64,000 nucleotides of DNA from Paractinoplanes deccanensis. GTDB lineage: Bacteria > Actinomycetota > Actinomycetes > Mycobacteriales > Micromonosporaceae. The DNA lies in assembly GCF_016862115.1 (NCBI RefSeq), contig NZ_BOMI01000115.1, forward strand, positions 44,227 to 108,226, in the 5' to 3' direction. The notes beneath the pieces are model-generated. The model was not told the origin of the DNA. It made no database searches and worked only from the letters and a program-made list of their open reading frames with translations. How positions within the stretch are numbered: the first letter of the stretch is position 1; each line of letters begins with the position of its first letter. The translations under genes and the position numbers were made by a program. Below, piece after piece: positions 55,318-63,105 of the stretch.

Positions 55318-55707
55318 ATGCTCACGAAACACGCCGTGGCCGCTGAGGCGGCCGGCCTCACCGAGTTCTGGTCCCAGCGGGTGCTCGCCTCGGCGAACGG
55401 CAACCTGCTCAAGGTGGCGAAGGGCACGGGGTCGACGAACTGGCACGCGCACGACGACCAGGACGAGACCTTCCTGCTGCTGTCCGGGCGGATGACGATC
55501 CAGCTGCGCGACGGCGACGTGCCTCTGCTCCCCGGCGACCTGCTGGTCATCCCGCGCGGCGTCGAGCACTGTCCCCGGGTCGACGGGGACGAGGCCCACT
55601 TCCTGCTGATCGGCCCCGAGGTGACCTCGAACGCCGCCGGCGGCAAGCCGGACTGGAGCGCCGGGGCCGAGCCGCCCGCGCGGCCCGGCCCCGGCCCCGG
55701 GCGCTAG
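55318..55707 (+). CDS. Cupin-domain protein
   Basis: The 129-residue single-domain cupin has motif 1 HAHDDQDETFLLLSGRM and motif 2 LPGDLLVIPRGVEHCP, giving three His and a Glu for metal binding. It may be an oxygenase or a sugar/ligand-binding protein. ATG 55318 is preferred; an open frame upstream adds 20 unlikely residues. It is divergent from the GlxA-type regulator and converges on the snapalysin gene, where the stop codons overlap. Confidence 0.9.
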   Translation: MLTKHAVAAEAAGLTEFWSQRVLASANGNLLKVAKGTGSTNWHAHDDQDETFLLLSGRMTIQLRDGDVPLLPGDLLVIPRGVEHCPRVDGDEAHFLLIGPEVTSNAAGGKPDWSAGAEPPARPGPGPGR

Positions 55708-56237
55708 CCGGCCCAGGCGTAGACCTGGGGCGCGACGGCCGCCGCGGTGGCGAAGTTGGTGTTCACCGTGGTGGCCTCGCGGGTGCTCGGGTAGGCGTTG
55801 GTGCACGACACCGGGGCGCTGCTGCCGGACATCAGGTCGGAGCAGAGGCCGGTGCGGCGGTCGGGCAGGCCGAGCAGGTGGCCGAACTCGTGCGCGGCGA
55901 TGCGGGGCTGGTAGTAGCCGTCGTTGACCGCCTCGCGGCCCATGTACCAGCGGCCGTTGCCCAGGGACGTGGTGATCGCGCGTGGCCAGCCGTTGTCGGC
56001 GTACACCCGGATGTTGGGGGTCTGCCCGGCCGGGACCGGCACCAGGCGGACGTTGGTGACGCGGCTGTTCCAGATCTGCGCGCCCTGGTCGACGACCGAG
56101 CGGAACTCCTGGGCCTGGCCGGCGTCGTAGTAGAGCACCCGGGGTGCGGCGGCGGCCGGTCCGGCGCTGGTGGCCTGCACTCCCACGGCGGCCAGCGCGG
56201 TGGCGCAGAGGGCCGCGGCGATCCTGCGTAACAACAT
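55704..56237 (-). CDS. Snapalysin-type secreted metalloprotease (M7)
   Basis: The 177-residue product has a signal peptide (~1-30) and the zinc motif HEFGHLLGLPD (HExxHxxGxxD), which with YNA-like surroundings is characteristic of snapalysin, the small neutral protease of Streptomyces. Later Cys pairs (GLCSDLMSG, VSCTNAY) match the family. ATG 56237 has GAGGAGAG upstream. No LysR partner gene is next to it, unlike the Streptomyces locus. Confidence 0.92.
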   Translation of the reverse strand: MLLRRIAAALCATALAAVGVQATSAGPAAAAPRVLYYDAGQAQEFRSVVDQGAQIWNSRVTNVRLVPVPAGQTPNIRVYADNGWPRAITTSLGNGRWYMGREAVNDGYYQPRIAAHEFGHLLGLPDRRTGLCSDLMSGSSAPVSCTNAYPSTREATTVNTNFATAAAVAPQVYAWAG

Positions 56238-56392
56238 CTCTCCTCCTCGGGGGTTACGTCCGAGGCTGGCCCTCTTATCGAGGCATATCAATACGTATGG
56301 CCATACCGGATTCGGTCTCTGCGAGGTGTGATGCCGGGCACCGGGTGCCGCGCTAGCGTTCAGGAGATTGATCGACAGGGAAGTGGAGCACC

Positions 56393-57337
56393 ATGGCTAC
56401 TCTCGGCAATTCCGGCATCGACGTCTTCCCGCTCTCGCTGGGCGGCAACGTCTTCGGCTGGACCAGTGACAAGGACGCCTCGTTCGACGTCCTCGACCAG
56501 TACGTGGCCGGCGGCGGCAACTTCATCGACACCGCCGACGGCTATTCGGCGTGGGTGCCGGGCAACTCGGGCGGCGAGTCCGAGACGATCATCGGGGAGT
56601 GGCTCCGGGCCCGCGGCAATCGCGATCGGGTCGTCGTCGCCACCAAGGTCAGCCAGCATCCGCAGTTCCGGGGGCTCTCCGCGAGCAACGTCGCGGCGGC
56701 CGCGGACGCGTCGCTCACCCGGCTCGGGGTCGAGCACATCGACCTCTACTACGCGCACTACGACGACGAGTCGGTGCCGCTGACCGAGACCGCCGCCGCG
56801 TTCGACGCGCTGGTGCGGGCCGGCAAGGTCCGCGCGATCGCGGTGTCGAACTACACCGGCGCCCGCATCCGCGAGTGGATCGGGATCGCCGAGCGGGAGG
56901 GCTTCGCGCCGCCGGTGGCCGTCCAGCCCCACTACAACCTCGTCGCCCGCGCCCGGTACGAGGAGGACATCGCCCCGGTCGCCGCCGACGAGAACCTCGC
57001 CGTCGTGCCCTACTACGGCCTGGCGAGCGGCTTCCTCACCGGCAAGTACCGCACCACCGAGGACCTGTCGAAGTCCCCGCGCGGCGGCGGCGCCGGCACC
57101 TACCTGAACGAGGGCGGCCTCGAGGTCGTCGACGCCCTCGACCGGATCGCCCGGGCGCGCGGCGCCGAGATCGCCACCGTCGCCCTGGCGTGGCTGCGCG
57201 GGCGCCCGCAGGTCGTCGCCCCGATCGCCAGCGCCAGCAAGGCGTCGCAGCTGCCGGCGCTGCTCGCCTCGGCGACGTTCGACCTCACCGCCGAGGAGGT
57301 GGCCGCCCTCGACGCGGCGTCCGCGAAGTTCGCATAA
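56393..57337 (+). CDS. Aldo/keto reductase
   Basis: The 314-residue AKR has NFIDTADGYSAWVPGNSGGESE (catalytic Asp and Tyr), VVVATKV with the Lys, LYYAHYDDE with the His, and the NADPH-binding C-terminal VVAPIASASKASQL. The GGGNFIDTAD and GESETIIGEWL segments place it in the YajO/Tas-like group. No partner genes; the substrate is unknown. A short hairpin follows its stop. Confidence 0.92.
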   Translation: MATLGNSGIDVFPLSLGGNVFGWTSDKDASFDVLDQYVAGGGNFIDTADGYSAWVPGNSGGESETIIGEWLRARGNRDRVVVATKVSQHPQFRGLSASNVAAAADASLTRLGVEHIDLYYAHYDDESVPLTETAAAFDALVRAGKVRAIAVSNYTGARIREWIGIAEREGFAPPVAVQPHYNLVARARYEEDIAPVAADENLAVVPYYGLASGFLTGKYRTTEDLSKSPRGGGAGTYLNEGGLEVVDALDRIARARGAEIATVALAWLRGRPQVVAPIASASKASQLPALLASATFDLTAEEVAALDAASAKFA

Positions 57338-57346
57338 CCGCAGCTC

Positions 57347-57372
57347 AGGTGCCCTGGAATAGCGGGGCACCT
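57347..57372. other. Inverted repeat before rpmE2
   Basis: AGGTGCCC (57347-57354) and GGGCACCT (57365-57372) flank a ten-base loop in the 74-bp gap. It may end the aldo/keto reductase mRNA or regulate rpmE2. No zinc-uptake-regulator box was recognised in this gap. Confidence 0.4.
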
Positions 57373-57411
57373 CCGCTGGTTGTGGTGGTCGATCCTTTGG
57401 AGGAGAGAGCC

Positions 57412-57663
57412 ATGAAGAACGGCATTCACCCCGATTACCACAGCGTCGTCTACCGCGACCGCAACGCTGACTTCGCGTTCCTCACCCGCTCGACGGAGAC
57501 CAGCCGTGCCACCGTCGAGTGGACCGACGGCCGGACGTACCCGGTGATCGACGTCCAGATCTCCTCGGCGAGCCACCCGTTCTGGACGGGCCGCACCCGG
57601 GTCCTGGACACCGCGGGCCGCATCGAGAAGTTCCGCGCCAAGTACGCCCGCCACGGCAAGTAA
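57412..57663 (+). CDS. rpmE2: Ribosomal protein L31, type B (zinc-free)
   Basis: The 83-residue protein is L31 type B: MKNGIHPDYHSVVYRD and SASHPFWTGRTRVLDTAGRIEKFRAKYARHGK. It has no Cys at all, so it lacks the zinc ribbon of the type A protein. Such paralogues replace the zinc form when zinc is scarce. The start has GGAGGAGAG. Confidence 0.95.
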   Translation: MKNGIHPDYHSVVYRDRNADFAFLTRSTETSRATVEWTDGRTYPVIDVQISSASHPFWTGRTRVLDTAGRIEKFRAKYARHGK

Positions 57664-57727
57664 AGAGAGCCACAGCCGCCATGCCCGGCCCCAGGGGGGA
57701 GACCGGGCATGGCGTGTCTTCGCCGGG

Positions 57728-59029
57728 TCAGGCGCGCACGCCGGCGGTCGCCGGGCCCCGCAGCGCGCGGCGGGTGGTCTGGATCGTCGCCGCGGCGGTC
57801 AGGACCACCGCGAGGGCGACGATGACCCCGTACTGCCAAGGACTCGCCGACGGCCAGAGCTCGCCGGCACGGGCCGAGCCGAACGGCACGATGGTGAACA
57901 GCGACGCCGAGGAGCCGCCGAGCACGCCGGCCACGGTCACCAGCACGACCTCCAGCGACACCATCCCCAGCAGCTGACCGCGGGTGGCGCCGGCCAGGCG
58001 GTGCTGGGCGAACTCGCGGCGGCGGCGCGTGGTGGCGGCGACGAGCGTGTTGACGAGCATCACGGCCACGAAGACCGCGATCATCCCGACGACCACGTAG
58101 TTGAGCGTCTGCACGTCCTGCGCGTACTCGGGCTGGATCTGGCCCTCGGCGGCGCGGTCCTCGATGCCTTGCATGTACACGGTCCCGGTGGCCACGCCGG
58201 TGAAGATGAGCACCGGCATGACGGCCGCGGCGAGCTGCCGCGCCCGGGAGTGCACGCCGGTCACCGCCAGCTCACCCGCAACGCCGCCGAAGGCCCGCAC
58301 GACCGGGCCGATGACGGCGGTGACCAGCCGCAGCAGCTCGGGAGCCAGCAGCGCCAGGCCGATGGAGGCCCAGATGCCGGCCTGCCCGGCGGTCTGCATC
58401 GCGTCGACGCCCTTGCCGTCCATCAGCGTGGCCGTCAGCACCGAGCAGTTGGCGCCCGCCAGCAGGAAGATCACGGCCCCGACGCGGCGCAGACGCGGCC
58501 TTTCCGGCCTGCCGCCGGCCTTTCCGGCGGTACGGCGTGCCGTCGCGTACGCCGCGGCCACGGCGCCCAGCAGCGTCACGCCGAAGCCGGTGCCGAGCGC
58601 GATCGGGCCGAACCGGTAGCCGACCGACTCCGCGACCTGGCCGGTGTCCTGCAACAGCGAGAGCAGGACGCGGCCGAGCGCGTACCCCACCGGCACGGCC
58701 GCCGCCGAGGCGATCAGCGCGATGGCCGCCGCCTCACCGACGATCATCCGGCGCAGCTGCGGGCCGGTCGCGCCGGCCGAGCGCAGCAGGGCCACCTGGT
58801 CGGCGCGCTGCCGCACCGACAGGCTCAGCGTCGACGTGACCGCGAAGGCCACGATGACGAGACACCAGCCGCCGCCCACCACGGCCGTCGTGGTGAGCGA
58901 CTCGGTGTCCCCGGTGTCCATCAGGGACGCGAACGCCATCAGCAGGGCGGCGCCGAGGAACGCCGACACGAAGGTGGCCACGAAGCCGCCCGGCCGGTGC
59001 TTCAGGTTCCGCAGCGCGATGGCGATCAT
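57728..59029 (-). CDS. FtsX-like ABC transporter permease
   Basis: The 433-residue protein has eight hydrophobic segments in two FtsX-like halves, with RQRADQVALLRSAGATGPQLRRMI and RRRREFAQHRLAGATRGQLLGMV as the two cytoplasmic elements typical of MacB/LolCE-type permeases. It overlaps its ATPase gene by four bases. Its likely role is export or extraction of a hydrophobic compound. Confidence 0.92.
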   Translation of the reverse strand: MIAIALRNLKHRPGGFVATFVSAFLGAALLMAFASLMDTGDTESLTTTAVVGGGWCLVIVAFAVTSTLSLSVRQRADQVALLRSAGATGPQLRRMIVGEAAAIALIASAAAVPVGYALGRVLLSLLQDTGQVAESVGYRFGPIALGTGFGVTLLGAVAAAYATARRTAGKAGGRPERPRLRRVGAVIFLLAGANCSVLTATLMDGKGVDAMQTAGQAGIWASIGLALLAPELLRLVTAVIGPVVRAFGGVAGELAVTGVHSRARQLAAAVMPVLIFTGVATGTVYMQGIEDRAAEGQIQPEYAQDVQTLNYVVVGMIAVFVAVMLVNTLVAATTRRRREFAQHRLAGATRGQLLGMVSLEVVLVTVAGVLGGSSASLFTIVPFGSARAGELWPSASPWQYGVIVALAVVLTAAATIQTTRRALRGPATAGVRA

Positions 59030-59760
59030 GCCGCGGCCCGGGTGGTGAGGTCACCCAGGTGGGCGAGGCGCTCGGCCACGGCGTCGGCGCTCGGGTGCGC
59101 CATCGACCCGGCCAGCCGCCCGTCGGCCAGGAACAGCACGGCATCGGCGTGTGCCGCCGCCACCGGGTCGTGGGTGACCATCACGACCGTGCGCCCGTAC
59201 TCGTGCACGACCGCCCGCAGCAGGCCCAGCACCTCCCGCGCGCTGCGCAGGTCGAGCGCGCCCGTCGGCTCGTCGGCGAAGACGACCGCGGGCTCGGTGA
59301 CGAGCGCCCGCGCGACCGCCACCCGCTGGCGCTGGCCGCCGGAGAGCCGCTCGGGCAGCTCGTGGGTGCGGTCGCCGAGGCCCAGCCGGTCGAGGATCTG
59401 CCGGGCGTTCGCCGGCCGCCGCTTGCCGGCCAGGCGCAACGGAAGCAGCACGTTCTGCTCGACGGTGAGCGACGGCAGCAGGTTGTAGTCCTGGAAGACG
59501 AAGCCGACCCGGCTGCGCCGGAACTTCGTGCGGGCAGTGTCCTTTGTGGCCGTCAGCTCGGCGCCGCCGATGAAGACCCGCCCGGCGGTCGGCAGGTCGA
59601 GCCCGGCCGCGCACTGCAACAGGGTGCTCTTGCCCGAGCCGGACGGTCCCATCACCGCCGTGAAGGTCCCCGAGGCGAAGCGCGCCGACACGCCGTCGAG
59701 CGCCGTCACCCCGTTCTCATAAGTCTTGTACAGCGATTCCACACGGACCGCGTCATTCAT
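59026..59760 (-). CDS. ABC transporter ATP-binding protein (LolD/MacB type)
   Basis: The 244-residue ATPase has Walker A GPSGSGKST, signature LSGGQRQR, Walker B VVFADEPTGALD and VFQDYNLLPSLTVEQNVLLPL, typical of the LolD/MacB/FtsE group. ATG 59760 has GGAGGGG. It is coupled to the FtsX-like permease and divergent from a fused regulator, with two GCACTA-type palindromes between them. Confidence 0.94.
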   Translation of the reverse strand: MNDAVRVESLYKTYENGVTALDGVSARFASGTFTAVMGPSGSGKSTLLQCAAGLDLPTAGRVFIGGAELTATKDTARTKFRRSRVGFVFQDYNLLPSLTVEQNVLLPLRLAGKRRPANARQILDRLGLGDRTHELPERLSGGQRQRVAVARALVTEPAVVFADEPTGALDLRSAREVLGLLRAVVHEYGRTVVMVTHDPVAAAHADAVLFLADGRLAGSMAHPSADAVAERLAHLGDLTTRAAA

Positions 59761-59802
59761 GCTGGTGCCCCTCCCGTGTTCGGATGAGTACACCGTACGG
59801 GC

Positions 59803-59827
59803 GCACTACCTGCCGGGTCGGTAGTGC
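59803..59827. promoter_or_regulatory. Palindromic operator, distal copy
   Basis: GCACTACC-N9-GGTAGTGC is a perfect 8-bp inverted repeat between the ABC operon and the GntR-TetR gene. It shares GCACTA/TAGTGC half-sites with the palindrome at 59865-59874. Confidence 0.7.
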
Positions 59828-59864
59828 TAACCCCACCATTCGACGTGGTGCTTCGCCCTGTGGT

Positions 59865-59874
59865 GCACTAGTGC
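59865..59874. promoter_or_regulatory. Palindromic operator, proximal copy
   Basis: GCACTAGTGC is a perfect 10-bp palindrome ending one base before the GTG start at 59876. It is well placed for autorepression. Confidence 0.6.
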
Positions 59875-59875
59875 G

Positions 59876-60751
59876 GTGGAGCCCCTGTACCGGCGGATCG
59901 CCGCCCAGATCGCCGCGCAGATCACCGACGGCTCGCTGCCGCCGGGCGCGCCCGTCCCCTCGACCAGGCAGATCATGGCGTCGTACGGCGTCGCGATGGC
60001 CACCGCGACGCGGGTCATCGGCCAGTTGCGGGACACCGGCCTGGTGGAGACGCGGCCCGGCCTCGGCACGGTCGTCTCCGGCGGCACCGCCCCGCCCGAC
60101 CGTGACCGCATCGTCCGGGTCGCCATCACCGTCGCCGACGCCGAAGGGCTGGGCGCGGTCTCGATGCGCCGGCTCGCCGGCGAGGTCGGCCTGCCGACGA
60201 TGGCGCTCTACCGCTACGTCGAGGACAAGGAGGACCTCGTCCGGCTGATGACGGACCGGGTGATGGCCGAGCATCCCCCGCCGCCCCACCTCGATCCCGG
60301 CGTCGACGACTGGCGCACCTGCGTCGAGGCGCTCGCCCGCCTCCAGTGGGCGATGTACCGCGAGCATCCCTGGCTGGCCCAGGCGATGTCCTTCACCCGG
60401 CCGCCGCTGGCCCCGCACGGCATGGCGCACACCGAGTGGACGATGCGCGCCCTCGACCGGTGCGGGCTCGACACGAGCACCCAGTTCACGGCCGCGGTGA
60501 TGATCGCCAATTACGTACGGGGCACGGCGGTCAACCTGGAGGAGGAGGCCCAGGCCGAGCAGGAGACCGGCATGACCGAACAGCAGTGGATGGAGGCCCA
60601 GCAGGACCGGTTCGCGGCCGTCCTGGCCACCGGCAAGCTCCCGCTGATGGCCCGCTTCATGGCCGGCGACCACGAGTTCGGCCTCGACCTGCTGCTCGAC
60701 TACGGCCTCCAGCGCCTCCTCGACGGCCTCGCCGCCGTGATGAAGCCCTAG
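59876..60751 (+). CDS. GntR-TetR fused transcriptional regulator
   Basis: The 291-residue protein has an N-terminal GntR winged helix (YRRIAAQIAAQITDGSLPPGAPVPSTRQIMASYGVAMATATRVIGQLRDTGLVETRPGLGTVV, ~1-68) followed by a TetR helix-turn-helix (LGAVSMRRLAGEVGLPTMALYRYVEDKEDLVRLM) and a TetR C-terminal ligand domain. Two different DNA-binding modules in one chain are unusual, although such fusions recur in actinobacteria. The GTG lies at the edge of a palindrome with no ribosome site, so translation may be leaderless. It probably represses the divergent ABC pair. Confidence 0.92.
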   Translation: MEPLYRRIAAQIAAQITDGSLPPGAPVPSTRQIMASYGVAMATATRVIGQLRDTGLVETRPGLGTVVSGGTAPPDRDRIVRVAITVADAEGLGAVSMRRLAGEVGLPTMALYRYVEDKEDLVRLMTDRVMAEHPPPPHLDPGVDDWRTCVEALARLQWAMYREHPWLAQAMSFTRPPLAPHGMAHTEWTMRALDRCGLDTSTQFTAAVMIANYVRGTAVNLEEEAQAEQETGMTEQQWMEAQQDRFAAVLATGKLPLMARFMAGDHEFGLDLLLDYGLQRLLDGLAAVMKP

Positions 60752-60918
60752 AGACGCTCCAGCTCCGCCAGGCGCGACTGCAACGACGCGCGGATCGCCG
60801 CGACGGCGTCGCCGCCCACCGGCAGGCGCAGCGGCGGCGCGTCCATCTCCGTCACGGCGAGGATGGCGTCGGCCACCCGCGCCGCGTCCCCCGGCGCGTG
60901 GCCTTGCTGAGCGTCCGG
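60748..60918 (-). pseudogene. C-terminal remnant of a short-chain dehydrogenase
   Basis: Fifty-six codons ending at 60748 read PDAQQGHAPGDAARVADAILAVTEMDAPPLRLPVGGDAVAAIR..., matching the end of SDR proteins like the one at 33483 (compare its PPLHLPLGSDAVDIVR). No start or N-terminus is present; the map gene begins on the same strand 12 bp upstream. The rest was lost, probably by deletion. Confidence 0.75.
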
Positions 60919-60929
60919 TCCTGAGGCGG

Positions 60930-61751
60930 TTACCGCGCCTGCTGCCCCGGCGTGCCGGCGGCGTCGCCGGTGGCCGGGTCGTGGTCCGGGCGGCGGGTCA
61001 GGACGAGCGGGCCCGTCTCGGTGACCGCGACCGTGTGCTCGGAGTGGGCCGTGCGGGATCCGTCGGCGGAGCGGATCGTCCAGCCGTCCTCGTCGAAGCG
61101 GATCTTGTCGGTGGTGACGAGGAACCACGGCTCGATGGCGATCGTGAGGCCCGGCATGAGCCGCATGCCGCGGCCGGCGCGGCCGTCGTTCGGGATGTGC
61201 GGGCTCTCGTGCATGGTGCGGCCGATGCCGTGGCCGCCGAACTCGCTGTTGACCCGGTAGCCGTAGTCGCGGGCCACCGCGCCGATCGCGGCGGAGATGT
61301 CGCCGAGGCGCCCGCCGGGCTGGGCCGCCTCGATGCCGGCCTCCAAAGCCACCTCGGTCGCCTCGATGAGGCGCAGGTCCTCGGGGGCGGCGGTGCCGAC
61401 GACGACCGAGTACGCCGAGTCGGCCGTCCAGCCGTCGATGGCGACCGCCATGTCGATGCTCAGCAGGTCGCCGTCGCGCAGCGCGTAGTCGTGGGGCAGG
61501 CCGTGCAGGACGGCGTCGTTGACCGACAGGCACAGCACGTTGCGGAACGGGCCGCGGCCGAACGACGGCGCGTAGTCCCAGTAGGACGACTCGGCGCCGC
61601 GCTTCTCGAGGAGGCCGCGCGCGTGCTGCTCGAGGTCGAGCAGGTTGACGCCGGGGGCCGCGGACGCGGCGACCTCGGCCAGCACCTCGCCGACGAAGCG
61701 GCCGGTGACATGCATGAGCCCGATCTCGGCGGGGGACTTCAGCTCGATCAC
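60930..61751 (-). CDS. map: Type I methionine aminopeptidase
   Basis: The 273-residue peptidase has the five metal ligands in the family's motifs: two Asp in LSIDMAVAIDGWTADSAYSVVVG, His in GGHGIGRTMHESPHIPN, Glu in LTIAIEPW and Glu in HSEHTVAVTE. It removes the initiator Met from new proteins. The GTG start directly abuts a palindrome that contains a TATAAC-like -10, so the mRNA is probably leaderless. The extra C-terminal 25 residues are a Pro/Gly-rich tail. It is probably a second copy, as a housekeeping map usually lies in the ribosomal cluster. Confidence 0.93.
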   Translation of the reverse strand: MIELKSPAEIGLMHVTGRFVGEVLAEVAASAAPGVNLLDLEQHARGLLEKRGAESSYWDYAPSFGRGPFRNVLCLSVNDAVLHGLPHDYALRDGDLLSIDMAVAIDGWTADSAYSVVVGTAAPEDLRLIEATEVALEAGIEAAQPGGRLGDISAAIGAVARDYGYRVNSEFGGHGIGRTMHESPHIPNDGRAGRGMRLMPGLTIAIEPWFLVTTDKIRFDEDGWTIRSADGSRTAHSEHTVAVTETGPLVLTRRPDHDPATGDAAGTPGQQAR

Positions 61752-61765
61752 GGTATAGTTATACC
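61752..61765. promoter_or_regulatory. Palindrome with map -10 element
   Basis: GGTATA-GT-TATACC is a perfect inverted repeat abutting the map start. Read on the minus strand it has TATAAC about seven bases before the GTG. The XRE gene on the other side has TATAGT at 61782-61787, seven bases before its ATG. The dyad may be the XRE operator. Confidence 0.62.
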
Positions 61766-61793
61766 ACGCCGGTTTGGGGTCTATAGTGACGGA

Positions 61794-62060
61794 ATGGTTC
61801 GCCAACCGCACACCGCCGAACAGATCGCGGCCGGCCAGCGCCTTGGCATCGCCCTCCGGCAGGCTCGCGCCGGCCGCAGCCTCGTCGAGGTCGCCGTCGC
61901 CGCCGGCATGTCCCCCGAGACCCTCCGCAAGATTGAGGTAGGCCGCCTGCCGGCCCCCGCCTTCGGCACCGTCGTGCGCCTCAGCGACGTCCTCGGCGTC
62001 CCCCTCGACGCCCTCGCCGACGCGTGGCGCGCCGGCCTGCTGGTCCGCCAGGCCTCCTGA
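61794..62060 (+). CDS. XRE-family helix-turn-helix regulator
   Basis: The 88-residue protein is a single XRE domain: GQRLGIALRQARAGRSLVEVAVAAGMSPETLRKIEVGRLPAPAFGTVVRLSDVLGVPLDAL. It is divergent from map, separated by 42 bp. No ribosome site precedes ATG 61794, and a TATAGT -10 lies seven bases upstream, so it is probably leaderless. It likely controls itself and map. Confidence 0.9.
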   Translation: MVRQPHTAEQIAAGQRLGIALRQARAGRSLVEVAVAAGMSPETLRKIEVGRLPAPAFGTVVRLSDVLGVPLDALADAWRAGLLVRQAS

Positions 62061-62151
62061 CGACGCCCCTTCCGGGTGAAGTTGGCGCGCGCGACATATC
62101 CGCCCGGGCGGTGCGGTGCTAGCTTGAACTTCGCACGAACGCACGACCGCA

Positions 62152-62184
62152 AACCCGTAGCCATACGCCGGCTACGGGTTTTTT
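62152..62184 (+). terminator. Rho-independent terminator with T-tract
   Basis: AACCCGTAGCC (62152-62162) pairs with GGCTACGGGTT (62170-62180) around a seven-base loop, followed by six T residues. It lies ~90 bp past the XRE gene and 30 bp before the next gene. T-tracts are rare in this window. Confidence 0.85.
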
Positions 62185-62215
62185 GTTGCCGACGTGAGCC
62201 TTCGAGGCGGAGGAA

Positions 62216-62527
62216 ATGTCAAAACGGAACTCGTGCATCCGCTGGACCATCACAGCGGGATCGGCAGCCGCGGTCGGTGGTATGACCGGCGTTGTGGCGG
62301 GCCCGGGACCCGGGATTCTCGCCGGCATCGCCTGGGCGAATTTCATGAACTCGGTTCTGCCGAGAATCATGATGACCGCGGAACAGGAGGCCCTGTTGAC
62401 CGAACCGGTCTCGGGGGATGTGCCTTTCGAGTTCCGGGTGCGATTCGGCCTACGGGTGGCGGACAGCGAGCAGGAGAGGCTGGTTCCCTGGCAGTGCGGC
62501 GCATCCGCGACGCCAGGGCAGACCTGA
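62216..62527 (+). CDS. Small hypothetical protein with one membrane segment
   Basis: The 103-residue protein has a strong GGCGGAGGAA site. Its N-terminal third is a Gly/Ala-rich hydrophobic stretch (AAAVGGMTGVVAGPGPGILAGIAWANFM, residues ~17-44) with GxxxG-type spacing. The rest is soluble, ending with one Cys. I do not recognise it. It lies between a terminator and the frameshifted TPR gene. Confidence 0.68.
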   Translation: MSKRNSCIRWTITAGSAAAVGGMTGVVAGPGPGILAGIAWANFMNSVLPRIMMTAEQEALLTEPVSGDVPFEFRVRFGLRVADSEQERLVPWQCGASATPGQT

Positions 62528-62632
62528 GCCTACCCCTTTCCCGCTGATCAACGAAATGTCTTCGTGCGGGGGAGGTCGGCAATCTCCCCCTTCCACCCCA
62601 CCATTGCGACATCTATTTGTCTGGAGTGCATC

Positions 62633-63105
62633 ATGGCCATTCACGACGGGAGCCTCAGGGCGGTCTCCAGTGTGCTGGCGATCGCGGCGTACGAGCTGGG
62701 AACCTCTATTTGGAGAACGGCAGCCTGGTCCGGGCCGAACACTGGCTGACGGTGGCCCGCGAGCAGGGCGCTGCCGGGGCGGACGAGTCCCTCGCCGAGG
62801 TTCGGCAGTTGCTCGAGGCGGAGGCTCGCGGCAGCCGCGCCCCGGTGGAGCCCGAATTCGTCCCGACCCTGTCCGTCGCCGTGCGCCACAGCGTCCGCCG
62901 GCCCCGGGTTCGCATCGTCGTCCTCGTCCTCGGTGTGCTTTCCCTCGCGTCGGCGTTCGTCTTCGCGGGCCACGAGGTCCGGCCGCTCGTGGCCGTGCTC
63001 ACCGTGCTACTCGCCGTCACCTGGTTGATCCAGGCGGCGATCCCCCTGTGGCGGGTCCGGCCGCGGCCGCGGGACACCGTCTATGAGCAGGTCGAACGGA
63101 GGTAA
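62633..63105 (+). pseudogene. TPR-like membrane protein gene with a frameshift
   Basis: From ATG 62633 the frame reads MAIHDGSLRAVSSVLAIAAYELG and runs off at 62700 into nonsense. In the next frame, from 62701, it continues as NLYLENGSLVRAEHWLTVAREQGAAGADESLAEVRQLLEAEARG, a TPR/Sel1-like repeat. Joined, the two make one repeat (AAYELGNLYLENGSLVRAEHW). The C-terminal part has two membrane segments (~VLVLGVLSLASAFVFA, VLTVLLAVTWLIQAAIPL). One missing base at the GGG run (62698-62700), or a sequencing error, explains it. A -1 slip there would restore the frame, but no classic slippery heptamer is present. Its end overlaps the next gene by 25 bp. Confidence 0.75.

Noticed and set aside
62633..62749. 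Independent short gene of 39 codons
   Set aside because: Its last part is nonsense, while the following frame completes the TPR, so a frameshifted gene explains both.
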